A DNA stretch of 6,469 nt from an uncultured bacterium (GTDB lineage: Bacteria; Desulfobacterota; WTBG01), in contig CALJBY010000266.1 of the NCBI GenBank assembly GCA_938024025.1, forward strand, positions 1 to 6,469, in the 5' to 3' direction. The notes below the pieces were generated by a model, which did no database searches, had not been told where the DNA came from, and was given only the letters and a program-made list of their open reading frames with translations. The number at the start of each line of letters is the position of its first letter. Positions within the stretch are counted from its first letter, which is position 1. The position numbers were made by a program, and so were the translations under genes. Positions 1-5,738 of the stretch are shown in pieces.

Positions 1-336
1 AGCCTCAACGCTTGGTTCGTTTTTATGGACGATTGCTACGTGGACAGGGGCAATAAGTCATACTTCTCCTTTGTATGGCCAGTACGCGGAGGACATGTAT
101 CTGGAGTTGATAATACTGGATCACCATGCACCCAACCTACCGACTGTTTGAGCGGATATTGCGTGGATGGGGTATGTTGCAATTCACCGTGTGAGGGGCT
201 CTGTCAGTCTTGTTTGGCTTCAGATACAGGTGCTCCTGAAGGTCTGTGTTTCCTTATCACAGCAGGTACAGATCCTTATGATGAATGTGTTGATCCAGAG
301 ACGTGTGACGGATTGGGGGATTGCGCTAATCCTTAA
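1..336 (+). CDS. C-terminal fragment of a DUF1566-like (Lcl_C) protein with a cysteine-rich tail
   Basis: This is the 3' end of a larger gene. The reading frame is open from the first base of the window and gives 111 residues before a TAA stop, so the true start lies upstream. Residues 1-35 (NAWFVFMDDC, then SYFSFVWPVRGG) resemble the end of the DUF1566/Lcl_C domain, a domain of exported or surface proteins whose last strand commonly reads V-R-x-V-R-G-G. From about residue 46 a tail begins with 12 cysteines in some 65 residues, spaced as C-x6-C-x4-C-x4-CC-x3-C-x3-C-x2-C. Such CC-x-C arrays are common in myxobacterial and other deltaproteobacterial exported proteins and probably form disulfides outside the cytoplasm. 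The protein ends soon after a CDGLGDC motif. The domain call is by eye and the molecular function is unknown. A terminator follows 67 nt after the stop. Confidence 0.72.
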   Translation, partial: SLNAWFVFMDDCYVDRGNKSYFSFVWPVRGGHVSGVDNTGSPCTQPTDCLSGYCVDGVCCNSPCEGLCQSCLASDTGAPEGLCFLITAGTDPYDECVDPETCDGLGDCANP

Positions 337-403
337 GTTCGGAATGCCTTTATTGAGTGTCCATCAACATAGATCTTGAAATTATGCCAGGTTTGTTTCA
401 AGG

Positions 404-432
404 CCCTTAGCAGGAATGCTGAGGGTTTTTTT
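404..432 (+). terminator. Intrinsic terminator of the cysteine-rich gene
   Basis: A 9-bp stem pairs 404-412 (CCCTTAGCA) with 417-425 (TGCTGAGGG). It has one G-U pair and a GGAA tetraloop, and is followed directly by seven T residues (426-432). This is a textbook Rho-independent terminator for the gene ending at 336. Just upstream, 375-381 (CTTGAAA) and 396-402 (TTTCAAG) form a perfect 7-bp inverted repeat around a 14-nt loop, so the 3' UTR would fold into two tandem hairpins. Confidence 0.88.
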
Positions 433-549
433 ATTCTCTATAAAAACGGAAAAGGGGAACAGAAAAGGGGCACATCTTTATTACCTGTATATCCTTTGCC
501 CAAAAACACCTGTCTTTTTTCGATCAAACCCACGTTTCTCATCACAAAA

Positions 550-578
550 CCCCTTTCGAGCACTTCTGCTGAAAGGGG
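550..578. repeat. Stable intergenic hairpin
   Basis: Positions 550-557 (CCCCTTTC) pair perfectly with 571-578 (GAAAGGGG). Inside, AGCA (559-562) pairs with TGCT (567-570) around a CTTC loop, leaving G558 as a single bulge. The result is a 12-bp stem in a region with no credible gene (433-627). On the + strand no T-run follows. On the minus strand the stem is followed by TTTTGTG, a poor terminator tail. Two AAAAGGGG copies at 450-457 and 463-470, 13 bp apart, resemble its 3' arm. It could be part of a small RNA, a repeat unit or a regulatory element. Confidence 0.5.
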
Positions 579-618
579 CAAAAAGTGCACTTTTCATCTA
601 TGCCCCCGTTATTTTTTT
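575..618 (+). terminator. Candidate terminator-like inverted repeat enclosing a 14-bp palindrome
   Basis: GGGGCA (575-580) is complementary to TGCCCC (601-606). Seven T residues follow at 612-618 after a short CGTTA spacer. The enclosed segment contains AAAAGTGCACTTTT (581-594), a perfect 14-bp palindrome that can be a hairpin extension or a dimeric-protein binding site. The 5' arm reuses the GGGG of the hairpin at 550-578, so the two structures exclude each other. The repeat ends 10 bp before the -35 box of the helicase promoter. It may insulate that promoter from upstream transcription, end an unannotated small transcript, or act as an operator. Confidence 0.4.
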
Positions 619-627
619 AAATAGTAT

Positions 628-656
628 TTGACAGAGAGATAATTTTCGTGTATAGT
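628..656 (+). promoter_or_regulatory. Sigma-70-type promoter of the helicase gene
   Basis: A perfect -35 hexamer TTGACA (628-633) and a -10 hexamer TATAGT (651-656, five of six consensus bases) are separated by the optimal 17 bp. Transcription should begin near 662-664, giving a leader of about 143 nt before the helicase start codon. This is the best promoter in the window. The perfect palindrome at 581-594 lies about 34 bp upstream of the -35 box. Confidence 0.85.
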
Positions 657-726
657 ACCTTTACAGTGAATCATGCATCACGATTGTAAGCTTTAATCTA
701 AAACCCCGTCAGTTCTGAATAAGAAG

Positions 727-762
727 CCCATGGGATTTATCATTAGATTCTGTGGGTTTTTT
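727..762 (+). terminator. Terminator-like hairpin in the helicase leader (candidate attenuator)
   Basis: CCCATGGGAT (727-736) pairs with ATTCTGTGGG (747-756) across a 10-nt loop. All ten positions pair, three of them as G-U, and six T residues (757-762) follow. The element lies between the promoter at 628-656 and the helicase start at 806, so transcription must read through it to express the gene. Positions 700-706 (AAAACCC) are exactly complementary to 754-760 (GGGTTTT), which covers the base of the stem and most of the T-run. An alternative antiterminator fold is therefore possible. The G-U-rich stem is of moderate strength, consistent with a conditional rather than absolute terminator. The regulatory role is inferred. 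Confidence 0.6.
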
Positions 763-805
763 CTATCATCGTTAACCCGTTAAAGAAAAGGAAGAGAATC
801 TGCTT

Positions 806-2074
806 ATGAATTTCGAGAAATTTAATTTACATTCACACATTTCCGCTGGTGTAGAGGCAAGTGGTTACTCCGTGCCAACCCCCATCCAGAGGCAATCAAT
901 ACCACCAATCCTGGAAGGAAAAGATGTCCTGGGGCTTGCCCAGACGGGAACCGGCAAAACCGCGGCATTCGTGCTGCCGATTCTGCAGCGCCTCGTGCAG
1001 GGGCCCCGTGGCAGTGTCCGTGCCCTGATAATAGCCCCTACACGTGAGCTAACCGAGCAAACCCATCAATCGATCGGTGTTTTAGGGCGGAAAACGAGGC
1101 TTCGCAGTGTGAGCATCTATGGTGGTGTAAATATACAGCCCCAGATCAACACACTATCCAGGGGAGTTGATATTGTCTCGGCCTGTCCCGGGCGTCTGCT
1201 GGATCATGTCAGCCGGAGGACGATCGATTTATCACATATCGAGGTGCTGGTTTTAGATGAAGCTGACCTGATGTTTGACATGGGTTTTTTACCGGACATC
1301 AGAAAGATAATGAAGCGTTTACCCGCACGCCGCCAGACCCTCTTGTTTTCTGCCACTATGCCTGACGATGTCAGGTCCCTTGCAAACGAAGTCATGGAGA
1401 GGCCGGTCAGGGTTCAAGTAGGCCATACAAAGCCGGCAGATACGGTCTCCCACACATTCTACCCGGTAGAAACCCATCTCAAAACCGCGCTTTTAAAGAA
1501 TATTCTCAATACTACCGAAACCGGACCGGTTCTTGTTTTTACCCGCACGAAGATGCGTGCTAAGAGTATCGGCTATAAACTTGAGAAATCAGGCTCTGAT
1601 GCGACGGCCCTGCATGGTAACATGTCTCAGAATAAACGGCAGAAAGCCCTCGAGGGTTTTCGCAGCGGCAGGTATAAAATTCTGGTTGCAACTGATGTTG
1701 CTGCCCGTGGGATCGATGTGCGCGGTGTTTCTCATGTAATAAATTATGACATTCCCGAATCGGCAAATGCATATACCCATCGCATAGGCCGCACAGGCCG
1801 TGCCTGCGAAACCGGCGACGCCTTTACCTTTGTTACCACTCAGGACAAGGGGCCTGCATTCTCCATAACGCGCGTTCTGGGAAACAAGCTTAAGCACTGC
1901 GTCATGGAAGACTTTGATTGTACCTCACCCGTACCTGAACAGCAATCAGGGCGAAAACGCTATGGAGTGCAGCGAGACAAGAGCAATCGGCCTGCCAAGT
2001 CGAAACCACCTGTGCGCTCACGCTCAAAGAATCGTCCCGTGGCAGCCACCCGCAGGAATACTTTCATCAATTAG
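806..2074 (+). CDS. rhlE: DEAD-box ATP-dependent RNA helicase, RhlE-like
   Basis: This 422-residue protein is a cytoplasmic RNA-dependent ATPase that unwinds short RNA duplexes. The family acts in ribosome assembly and RNA turnover, often at low temperature. All core motifs are visible: Q-motif (YSVPTPIQ, 21-28), I (AQTGTGKT, 45-52), Ia (PTREL, 78-82), Ib (CPGRL, 127-131, with Cys in place of the usual Thr), II (DEAD, 151-154), III (SAT, 182-184), IV (VLVFTRTK, 242-249), V (ATDVAARGID, 295-304) and VI (HRIGRTGR, 325-332). After residue 380 a basic tail rich in Arg, Lys and Ser probably binds RNA. There is no DbpA-type RNA-binding domain, which favours RhlE over CsdA or DbpA, though the subfamily is not certain. 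The start is supported by the purine-rich site AAGGAAGAG (788-796), 9 nt before ATG, and by the family-typical N-terminus. It has its own promoter and an attenuator-like leader, and TypA follows 150 nt downstream. Confidence 0.93.
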   Translation: MNFEKFNLHSHISAGVEASGYSVPTPIQRQSIPPILEGKDVLGLAQTGTGKTAAFVLPILQRLVQGPRGSVRALIIAPTRELTEQTHQSIGVLGRKTRLRSVSIYGGVNIQPQINTLSRGVDIVSACPGRLLDHVSRRTIDLSHIEVLVLDEADLMFDMGFLPDIRKIMKRLPARRQTLLFSATMPDDVRSLANEVMERPVRVQVGHTKPADTVSHTFYPVETHLKTALLKNILNTTETGPVLVFTRTKMRAKSIGYKLEKSGSDATALHGNMSQNKRQKALEGFRSGRYKILVATDVAARGIDVRGVSHVINYDIPESANAYTHRIGRTGRACETGDAFTFVTTQDKGPAFSITRVLGNKLKHCVMEDFDCTSPVPEQQSGRKRYGVQRDKSNRPAKSKPPVRSRSKNRPVAATRRNTFIN

Positions 2075-2132
2075 GAACAACCCCCTTACCGGCAGGTGCC
2101 GATTCAAAAATAATAAAATTTAATTTTCAGGA

Positions 2133-2156
2133 TCCCCCGCGGCTGCCCGCGGGGGA
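2133..2156. repeat. GC-rich hairpin between the helicase gene and typA
   Basis: TCCCCCGCGG (2133-2142) pairs perfectly with CCGCGGGGGA (2147-2156) around a CTGC loop, giving a very stable 10-bp stem 58 nt after the helicase stop. No T-run follows on the + strand, so it is not a classic intrinsic terminator there. It may pause polymerase, protect the helicase mRNA 3' end, or sit in the leader of a helicase-typA transcript. A second inverted repeat (GAGAGT 2168-2173 with ACTCTC 2195-2200) lies between it and the typA ribosome-binding site. I see no convincing separate typA promoter in 2075-2224. Confidence 0.6.
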
Positions 2157-2224
2157 GTATCACTTCTGAGAGTACAACGAACTACCCCACTAACACTCTC
2201 TGCTTGTTTTGTATTGAGGATATA

Positions 2225-4048
2225 ATGAGGAAAGGAAATTTTCGCAATATTGCTATAATCTCCCATGTCGATCATGGAAAAACCACGCTCGTTGACGCAC
2301 TGCTGAAACAGAGCGGCACGTTCAGGGAAAACCAGGTGGTTGCTGATCGTGTTATGGATTCGATGGATCTTGAACGGGAACGGGGCATTACCATTATGGC
2401 AAAAAACACTTCTGTCTGGTATAATACCGTAAAAATCAATATTGTGGACACCCCGGGGCATGCTGATTTCGGGGGTGAAGTGGAGCGCAGTTTGAATCTC
2501 GTGGATGGTGCCTTGCTGCTTGTGGATGCCAGTGAAGGTCCCTTGCCTCAAACGCGTTTCGTTGTAAAAAAGGCGTTAGAGAAAAACCTGCCCATCATTC
2601 TCGTGATCAACAAAATCGACCGCAGTGATGCACGTATCGAAGCTGTGGTGAATGAAGTCTACGATCTGTTTATCGATGTGGAAGCCCGGGAAGAACAAAT
2701 CGAGTTCCCGATTTTATATACGAATGCAAAAGCTGGTGTAGCCCACCTGGAAACAGGTGATGATTCTCTCGATCTTCGTCCCCTCTTTGAAACGATTCTT
2801 TCCCACATCCCCGGCCCGGTGGCAAGCGATGACCACCTGCCTCAATTTCTGGTGACTAACCTCGACTATGATCCGTATGTGGGACGCGTTGCAATTGGCA
2901 GACTCAGTAACGGTGTAATCGAGATGAACCACGCCTATAGCTTGTGCGGGGAAGACACTGTCACTGCAGGCATTAAATTATCGGCCTGCTACACCTTTGA
3001 AGGATTAGATAAGAAACAGGTACAGCGGCTTGAGGCTGGTGATATTATTGCGGTTTCAGGGATTGACACGGTCAAGATCGGCGATACGATTTCTTCTGAG
3101 GATACTCCCCTTCCACTGCCCCGGATCAAAGTCGATGAACCGACGGTATCAATGATCTTTTTAGTTAACAGCAGCCCTTTTGCCGGCACGGAGGGAAAAT
3201 ACCTCACCTCCCGCCACCTCAAGGAACGCCTGCACAAAGAAACCCGCAGTAACGTGTCCCTGCAGGTCAAGGACACCGAACGGGCCGATGCTTTCGAAGT
3301 GTGCGGGCGTGGTGAGTTGCAAATGGCGATCCTCATAGAGACCATGCGGCGTGAGGGCTATGAATTCATGGTTTCGAAACCCCAGGTTATCACCAGAGAA
3401 GATAACGGCAAAGTGACGGAGCCACTGGAGCGGGTATTTCTTGACATCCCGGAGAAAGAAATAGGTATTGTTACCGAAAAGCTATCGGCAAGAAAGGCTA
3501 AGATGATCGACATGCAAAACCACGGTCACGGACGTGTTACCATGGAATTTACTATGCCCTCCCGGGGCCTGATCGGTTTTCGCAGTCAGTTTCTGACGGA
3601 TACAAAGGGTGCGGGGGTCATGAATACCCTTTTAGACGGCTACGCCGAATGGTTCGGCCCGATTCCTCAGCGGATCAGTGGTGCTCTCGTGGCGGATCGC
3701 TCCGGTAAAGTAACCACCTACGCGAGTCTGGCCATGGTTGACCGTGGTGAGCTCTTCCTGGATGTCGGTACAGACGTCTACGCCGGTATGGTTATTGGTG
3801 AGCGCAACCGTGCCGAAGACCTCGTGGTCAATATCACCCGCGAGAAAAAGCTCACCAACATGCGCAGTTCAACAGCCGAGGCAACGGTGACACTGCGCCC
3901 GCCACATATCCTGTCACTCGACCAATCGATAGGCTTCATCGCAGAAGATGAGCTGGTCGAAGTTACGCCAGGCAGCATTCGCCTCCGCAAGATGGAACTG
4001 GATGCAGGTAAAAGAGCTGCTTTGAGGAAAAAGGAAAAGCAGGGATAG
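2225..4048 (+). CDS. typA: Ribosome-associated translational GTPase TypA/BipA
   Basis: TypA is an EF-G-like GTPase that binds the ribosome and, in studied bacteria, assists large-subunit assembly and growth under cold or other stress. The 607-residue length is normal. The GTPase domain shows G1 (HVDHGKTT, 14-21), G2 (RERGITI, 51-57, Thr56), G3 (DTPGHADF, 75-82), G4 (NKID, 129-132) and a G5 region at 166-170 reading TNAKA, where many homologues have an S-A pair. Domain II spans about 205-295. The GRGEL motif (361-365) is in domain III. The hallmark PSRGLIGFR (445-453) and the C-terminal KKLTNMR (541-547) and DELVEVTP (575-582) segments are specific to TypA rather than EF-G or LepA. The start is ATG 2225, because TGAGGA (2215-2220) sits just upstream and homologues begin close to the RNIAII segment. 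An in-frame TTG at 2204 would add seven residues and place that ribosome-binding site inside the coding region. The gene follows the helicase in the same direction and may be co-transcribed with it. Confidence 0.97.
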   Translation: MRKGNFRNIAIISHVDHGKTTLVDALLKQSGTFRENQVVADRVMDSMDLERERGITIMAKNTSVWYNTVKINIVDTPGHADFGGEVERSLNLVDGALLLVDASEGPLPQTRFVVKKALEKNLPIILVINKIDRSDARIEAVVNEVYDLFIDVEAREEQIEFPILYTNAKAGVAHLETGDDSLDLRPLFETILSHIPGPVASDDHLPQFLVTNLDYDPYVGRVAIGRLSNGVIEMNHAYSLCGEDTVTAGIKLSACYTFEGLDKKQVQRLEAGDIIAVSGIDTVKIGDTISSEDTPLPLPRIKVDEPTVSMIFLVNSSPFAGTEGKYLTSRHLKERLHKETRSNVSLQVKDTERADAFEVCGRGELQMAILIETMRREGYEFMVSKPQVITREDNGKVTEPLERVFLDIPEKEIGIVTEKLSARKAKMIDMQNHGHGRVTMEFTMPSRGLIGFRSQFLTDTKGAGVMNTLLDGYAEWFGPIPQRISGALVADRSGKVTTYASLAMVDRGELFLDVGTDVYAGMVIGERNRAEDLVVNITREKKLTNMRSSTAEATVTLRPPHILSLDQSIGFIAEDELVEVTPGSIRLRKMELDAGKRAALRKKEKQG

Positions 4049-4088
4049 CGCTTGCTTCATGGGGCTAACTCCCCTGCTGTACACAGCA
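4038..4088. repeat. Overlapping inverted repeats at the typA 3' end
   Basis: AGCAGGG (4038-4044, spanning the typA stop region) is complementary to CCCTGCT (4072-4078), with an inner TAGC/GCTA pair. Alternatively GGGG (4061-4064) pairs with CCCC (4071-4074), and TGCTG (4075-4079) pairs with CAGCA (4084-4088). No T-run follows, so this is not a clear intrinsic terminator. It may mark the 3' end of the typA transcript by pausing or by blocking exonucleases. It lies between convergent genes, with the minus-strand gene ending at 4146. Confidence 0.35.
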
Positions 4089-4145
4089 ACAATGAAAAGA
4101 CCACGTCTTAGGACGCAAGAGAAATACTTCCGGGAAAAACAGGAG

Positions 4146-4586
4146 CTAGGTTAGTTTCTGCTTTTTTTGTTTTACACAGGTAGCAATCTCAAAGGAATGG
4201 TTCAGTCTATACAGGAAAAAGTAGAACCTGGCTTTTACAGGATTACATAGAGCGTCCAGGATAAGGTGTAACAGAAGACCGGCAAGGAGCCCATAGAACC
4301 ATTCATTCTTTAGATAAAAGAAATTCAAGCAGACTCCGATGATTATCAATTCATAGGAATGAAAAAGGCCGTAAAACTTCTTTTCCTTGAGATTCAGGAA
4401 CATCTCCTCCATTCTTCTTAGGCTGATTCTTCTATCCCCTGTTTCTCTGACGTAATCAAAATAGTGATCAACATCAATGAAGATACCCCCCAGCCAAAAC
4501 AGCACTACTCCTGAATAATTCTTCCAGAAAAATCCTAAGAGTACCGTTAGAACAGTTGTGATAGTCATGTGTTGTTTTAATGTCAT
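4146..4586 (-). CDS. Small polytopic membrane protein, YdjM/DUF457-like putative metal-dependent hydrolase
   Basis: The protein has 146 residues counted from ATG 4586. Hydrophobic segments at about 8-38, 79-92 and 97-115 predict an inner-membrane protein. Conserved-looking polar residues lie at membrane edges: His6, the IDVDH motif (37-41), FHS (75-77) and LLHLILDAL (105-113, His107 and Asp111). This His/Asp pattern is what I know from the YdjM/DUF457 family of integral membrane proteins, annotated as metal-dependent hydrolases, whose substrate is mostly unknown. The match is by motif only. The C-terminus is basic (KQKKQK). The start is uncertain: TTG 4598 would add four residues, ATG 4568 would remove six and lose His6, and none has a good ribosome-binding site. 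The gene is AT-richer than typA and the helicase and stands alone between a convergent typA and the spacer 4599-4862, hinting at a separate history. Confidence 0.65.
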   Translation of the reverse strand: MTLKQHMTITTVLTVLLGFFWKNYSGVVLFWLGGIFIDVDHYFDYVRETGDRRISLRRMEEMFLNLKEKKFYGLFHSYELIIIGVCLNFFYLKNEWFYGLLAGLLLHLILDALCNPVKARFYFFLYRLNHSFEIATCVKQKKQKLT

Positions 4587-4735
4587 CGTTGTGCACAATA
4601 AGAGATGAGAATTTTTGTCTCTTTCCTCTCAAGAACTTACCAGTAATTGCCCCTTGCTTTCAGGCTGTATAGCTGCCAGCGTTACCAACGAGTGTTGTGT
4701 CCCAGGAATAACCTTTATTAACGGTAGAACGAACC

Positions 4736-4780
4736 CGTCATTGCGAGGAGTTCCGCCCGGGCGGGACGACGAAGCAATCT
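4736..4780. repeat. REP-like or MITE-like palindromic intergenic repeat
   Basis: The element runs from CGTCATTGCGAGGAG to GACGAAGCAATCT. Outer arms ATTGC (4740-4744) and GCAAT (4774-4778) enclose a central palindrome in which GTTCCGCCC (4750-4758) pairs with GGGCGGGAC (4759-4767) with one G-U pair and no loop. I recognise the flanking words CGTCATTGCGAGG and GAAGCAATCT as a pattern that recurs in intergenic DNA of many environmental bacteria. Its high GC stands out from the AT-richer surroundings. It lies in the 264-bp spacer between two minus-strand genes, where I see no other gene. Copy number in the genome cannot be seen from one window. Confidence 0.65.
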
Positions 4781-4862
4781 ATATTTTCACTAAGAAAGCA
4801 GGAAATGCAGCTTTACAGGTGAAACAGTCCCCAGTTGCTGGTAAGAAGAGCGCTGTCCTTTT

Positions 4863-5405
4863 TTACTTCCCGTCACCACCTCTTTCCGGCGGTTTAGCAG
4901 CCTCCTTGTGATTAACTGCGACATAATCATTGATGAAACGTTCCACGAGATAGTGCATATTTTCCATGATTTCACTTTTTGTATGTGCTTTTCCACTTAT
5001 CCCTGCTTTGTTTCCAGTCCACGTTGTGGCATCACAACTAATGGCTTTATTCCTTCCTAGATAAACCAACTGTTTTAATTCAATGTGTACTGAGTAGGAG
5101 AGGTACGGCTGCTCGTAGGCGGTGTTGATAGTTATATATAAGTATGGATCAAGCGTAGGAAATGCTTCCAGGGGTACTACGTTAATGCCGGATAACTTTA
5201 CCGTTGACTCTACATCTGATCGCATCTGTTCTTTAGTCAGCCCCAGTTTTTTTGCCTCAGGGGGCAACTGACCGATTACTATCAGTAGTGCCTCTATGCC
5301 ACGCAGTGTTTCCTTCTGGTCACTCACGTAGTCTGCGTTGGGAGAAGGGGACATTACGAGCATCAATGCGAGTGCAATGAAAATAATCAATCGTAGCTTT
5401 TCCAT
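4863..5405 (-). CDS. Exported protein of unknown function
   Basis: This 180-residue protein begins with a classic signal peptide: Lys3 and Arg5, a hydrophobic core at 6-19, and a probable signal peptidase I site after PNA (22-24). The mature part should be periplasmic, since I see no lipobox and no further membrane segment. It begins with an amphipathic stretch (LRGIEALLIVIGQLPPEAKK, 34-53), followed by GLTKEQ (55-60), a segment resembling D-V-E-x-x-x-K-L-S-G-I-N-V (64-76), strand-rich sequence with PYLYITIN (87-94), YSVHIELKQLVYL (104-116) and TTW (127-129), and a helix ending FINDYVAVN (157-165). I associate this pattern with an unnamed family of small exported proteins found in Nitrospirota, anammox and delta-type bacteria, but I know no function. 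Cys124 is the only cysteine in the mature protein. The start ATG is preceded by GCAGGG at workable spacing. The gene is divergent from the SDR gene at 5739. Confidence 0.8.
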   Translation of the reverse strand: MEKLRLIIFIALALMLVMSPSPNADYVSDQKETLRGIEALLIVIGQLPPEAKKLGLTKEQMRSDVESTVKLSGINVVPLEAFPTLDPYLYITINTAYEQPYLSYSVHIELKQLVYLGRNKAISCDATTWTGNKAGISGKAHTKSEIMENMHYLVERFINDYVAVNHKEAAKPPERGGDGK

Positions 5406-5439
5406 AAATTACCCTGCCATACTGTATGCGTTACTTTTT

Positions 5440-5467
5440 CCTATACCACACAACAATCTCGGGGCAA
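5440..5467 (-). promoter_or_regulatory. Weak candidate promoter for the exported-protein gene
   Basis: Reading the minus strand, TTGCCC (complement of 5462-5467) and TATAGG (complement of 5440-5445) are separated by 16 bp, each matching four of six sigma-70 consensus bases. It lies about 35 bp upstream of the start codon at 5405. The match is modest and could be chance. Confidence 0.25.
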
Positions 5468-5494
5468 AGACAAAACGATACATCATCACCGAAA

Positions 5495-5552
5495 CAAGAC
5501 GGAGTTTATTTGACCGGCAGGTACCGAGAAAACCCCGTCTTGCCTGCCCGGT
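5495..5552. repeat. Two interlocked inverted repeats in the divergent spacer
   Basis: Arm A (5495-5507, CAAGACGGAGTTT) is complementary to A' (5530-5542, AAACCCCGTCTTG) at 12 of 13 positions. Arm B (5513-5521, ACCGGCAGG) is complementary to B' (5543-5552, CCTGCCCGGT) with one extra C. The order A-B-A'-B' means the two stems interlock. Because A' touches B' with no linker, both full stems cannot easily form at once, so they would be alternative structures in RNA or extruded DNA. The unit sits between the divergent genes starting at 5405 and 5739 and looks like a palindromic repeat element, perhaps a degenerate mobile element. I see no open reading frame worth calling in 5406-5738. Confidence 0.5.
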
Positions 5553-5577
5553 TACAAGAGCAGCTTATTTAACCAGG

Positions 5578-5606
5578 TTGTCCGGGAAGCATCACTGTTT
5601 TATAGT
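5578..5606 (+). promoter_or_regulatory. Candidate sigma-70 promoter for the SDR gene
   Basis: TTGTCC (5578-5583, four of six consensus bases) and TATAGT (5601-5606, five of six) are separated by 17 bp. Transcription would start near 5613, leaving a leader of about 125 nt before ATG 5739. A second TATAGT at 5617-5622 and a TATTAT at 5666-5671 lack good -35 partners. Confidence 0.4.
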
Positions 5607-5654
5607 TATGTGCTTCTATAGTGCAATCATTGGAGAAATTAATACTAGATTTAA

Positions 5655-5682
5655 ATTGCAATCTATATTATAGGGTTGCAAT
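5655..5682. promoter_or_regulatory. Nested dyad, candidate operator upstream of the SDR gene
   Basis: Outer arms ATTGCAA (5655-5661) and TTGCAAT (5676-5682) form a perfect 7-bp inverted repeat. Between them CTATATTATAG (5663-5673) is itself a palindrome centred almost on the same base. ATTGCAAT (5655-5662) is also self-complementary, and another TGCAAT lies at 5622-5627. The 28-bp symmetric block ends 20 bp before the first possible start codon (5703), a typical place for a dimeric repressor to bind. No regulator gene is visible in the window. Confidence 0.4.
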
Positions 5683-5738
5683 ACAATAGTCAAGGGAGGG
5701 TCATGACAAACTTTCTAACGAGAAAAGGAGAAACCACC

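Noticed and set aside
376..631. Two short + strand reading frames in the spacer before the helicase
   Set aside because: They overlap each other, start inside or beside the terminator at 404-432, run through palindromes, have no ribosome-binding site and show low-complexity, basic and phenylalanine-rich translations.
1560..1897. Minus-strand reading frames inside the helicase gene
   Set aside because: They are antisense to conserved helicase motifs V and VI and give no recognisable protein.
2204..2224. Upstream TTG start for TypA
   Set aside because: It would add seven residues not expected in the family and would put the TGAGGA ribosome-binding site inside the coding sequence. ATG 2225 fits better.
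2221..2226. TATAAT hexamer
   Set aside because: It overlaps the typA start codon and has no -35 partner at suitable spacing, so it cannot be the typA promoter.
2120..2551. Minus-strand reading frame of 143 codons
   Set aside because: It lies mostly antisense to the GTPase domain of typA and its translation resembles no family. It is a by-product of the typA codon pattern.
4615..4911. Plus-strand reading frame of 98 codons
   Set aside because: It runs through the REP-like repeat and into the antisense end of the exported-protein gene, with no ribosome-binding site or recognisable motif.
5495..5552. H-type RNA pseudoknot
   Set aside because: The order of arms fits, but there is no linker between A' and B' to cross the 13-bp first stem, so both full stems are unlikely to form together. 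Alternative folds are more likely.
5338..5673. Plus-strand reading frame of 111 codons
   Set aside because: It starts antisense to the signal peptide of the 5405 gene and crosses the interlocked repeats and the candidate promoter. It is not plausible as a protein.
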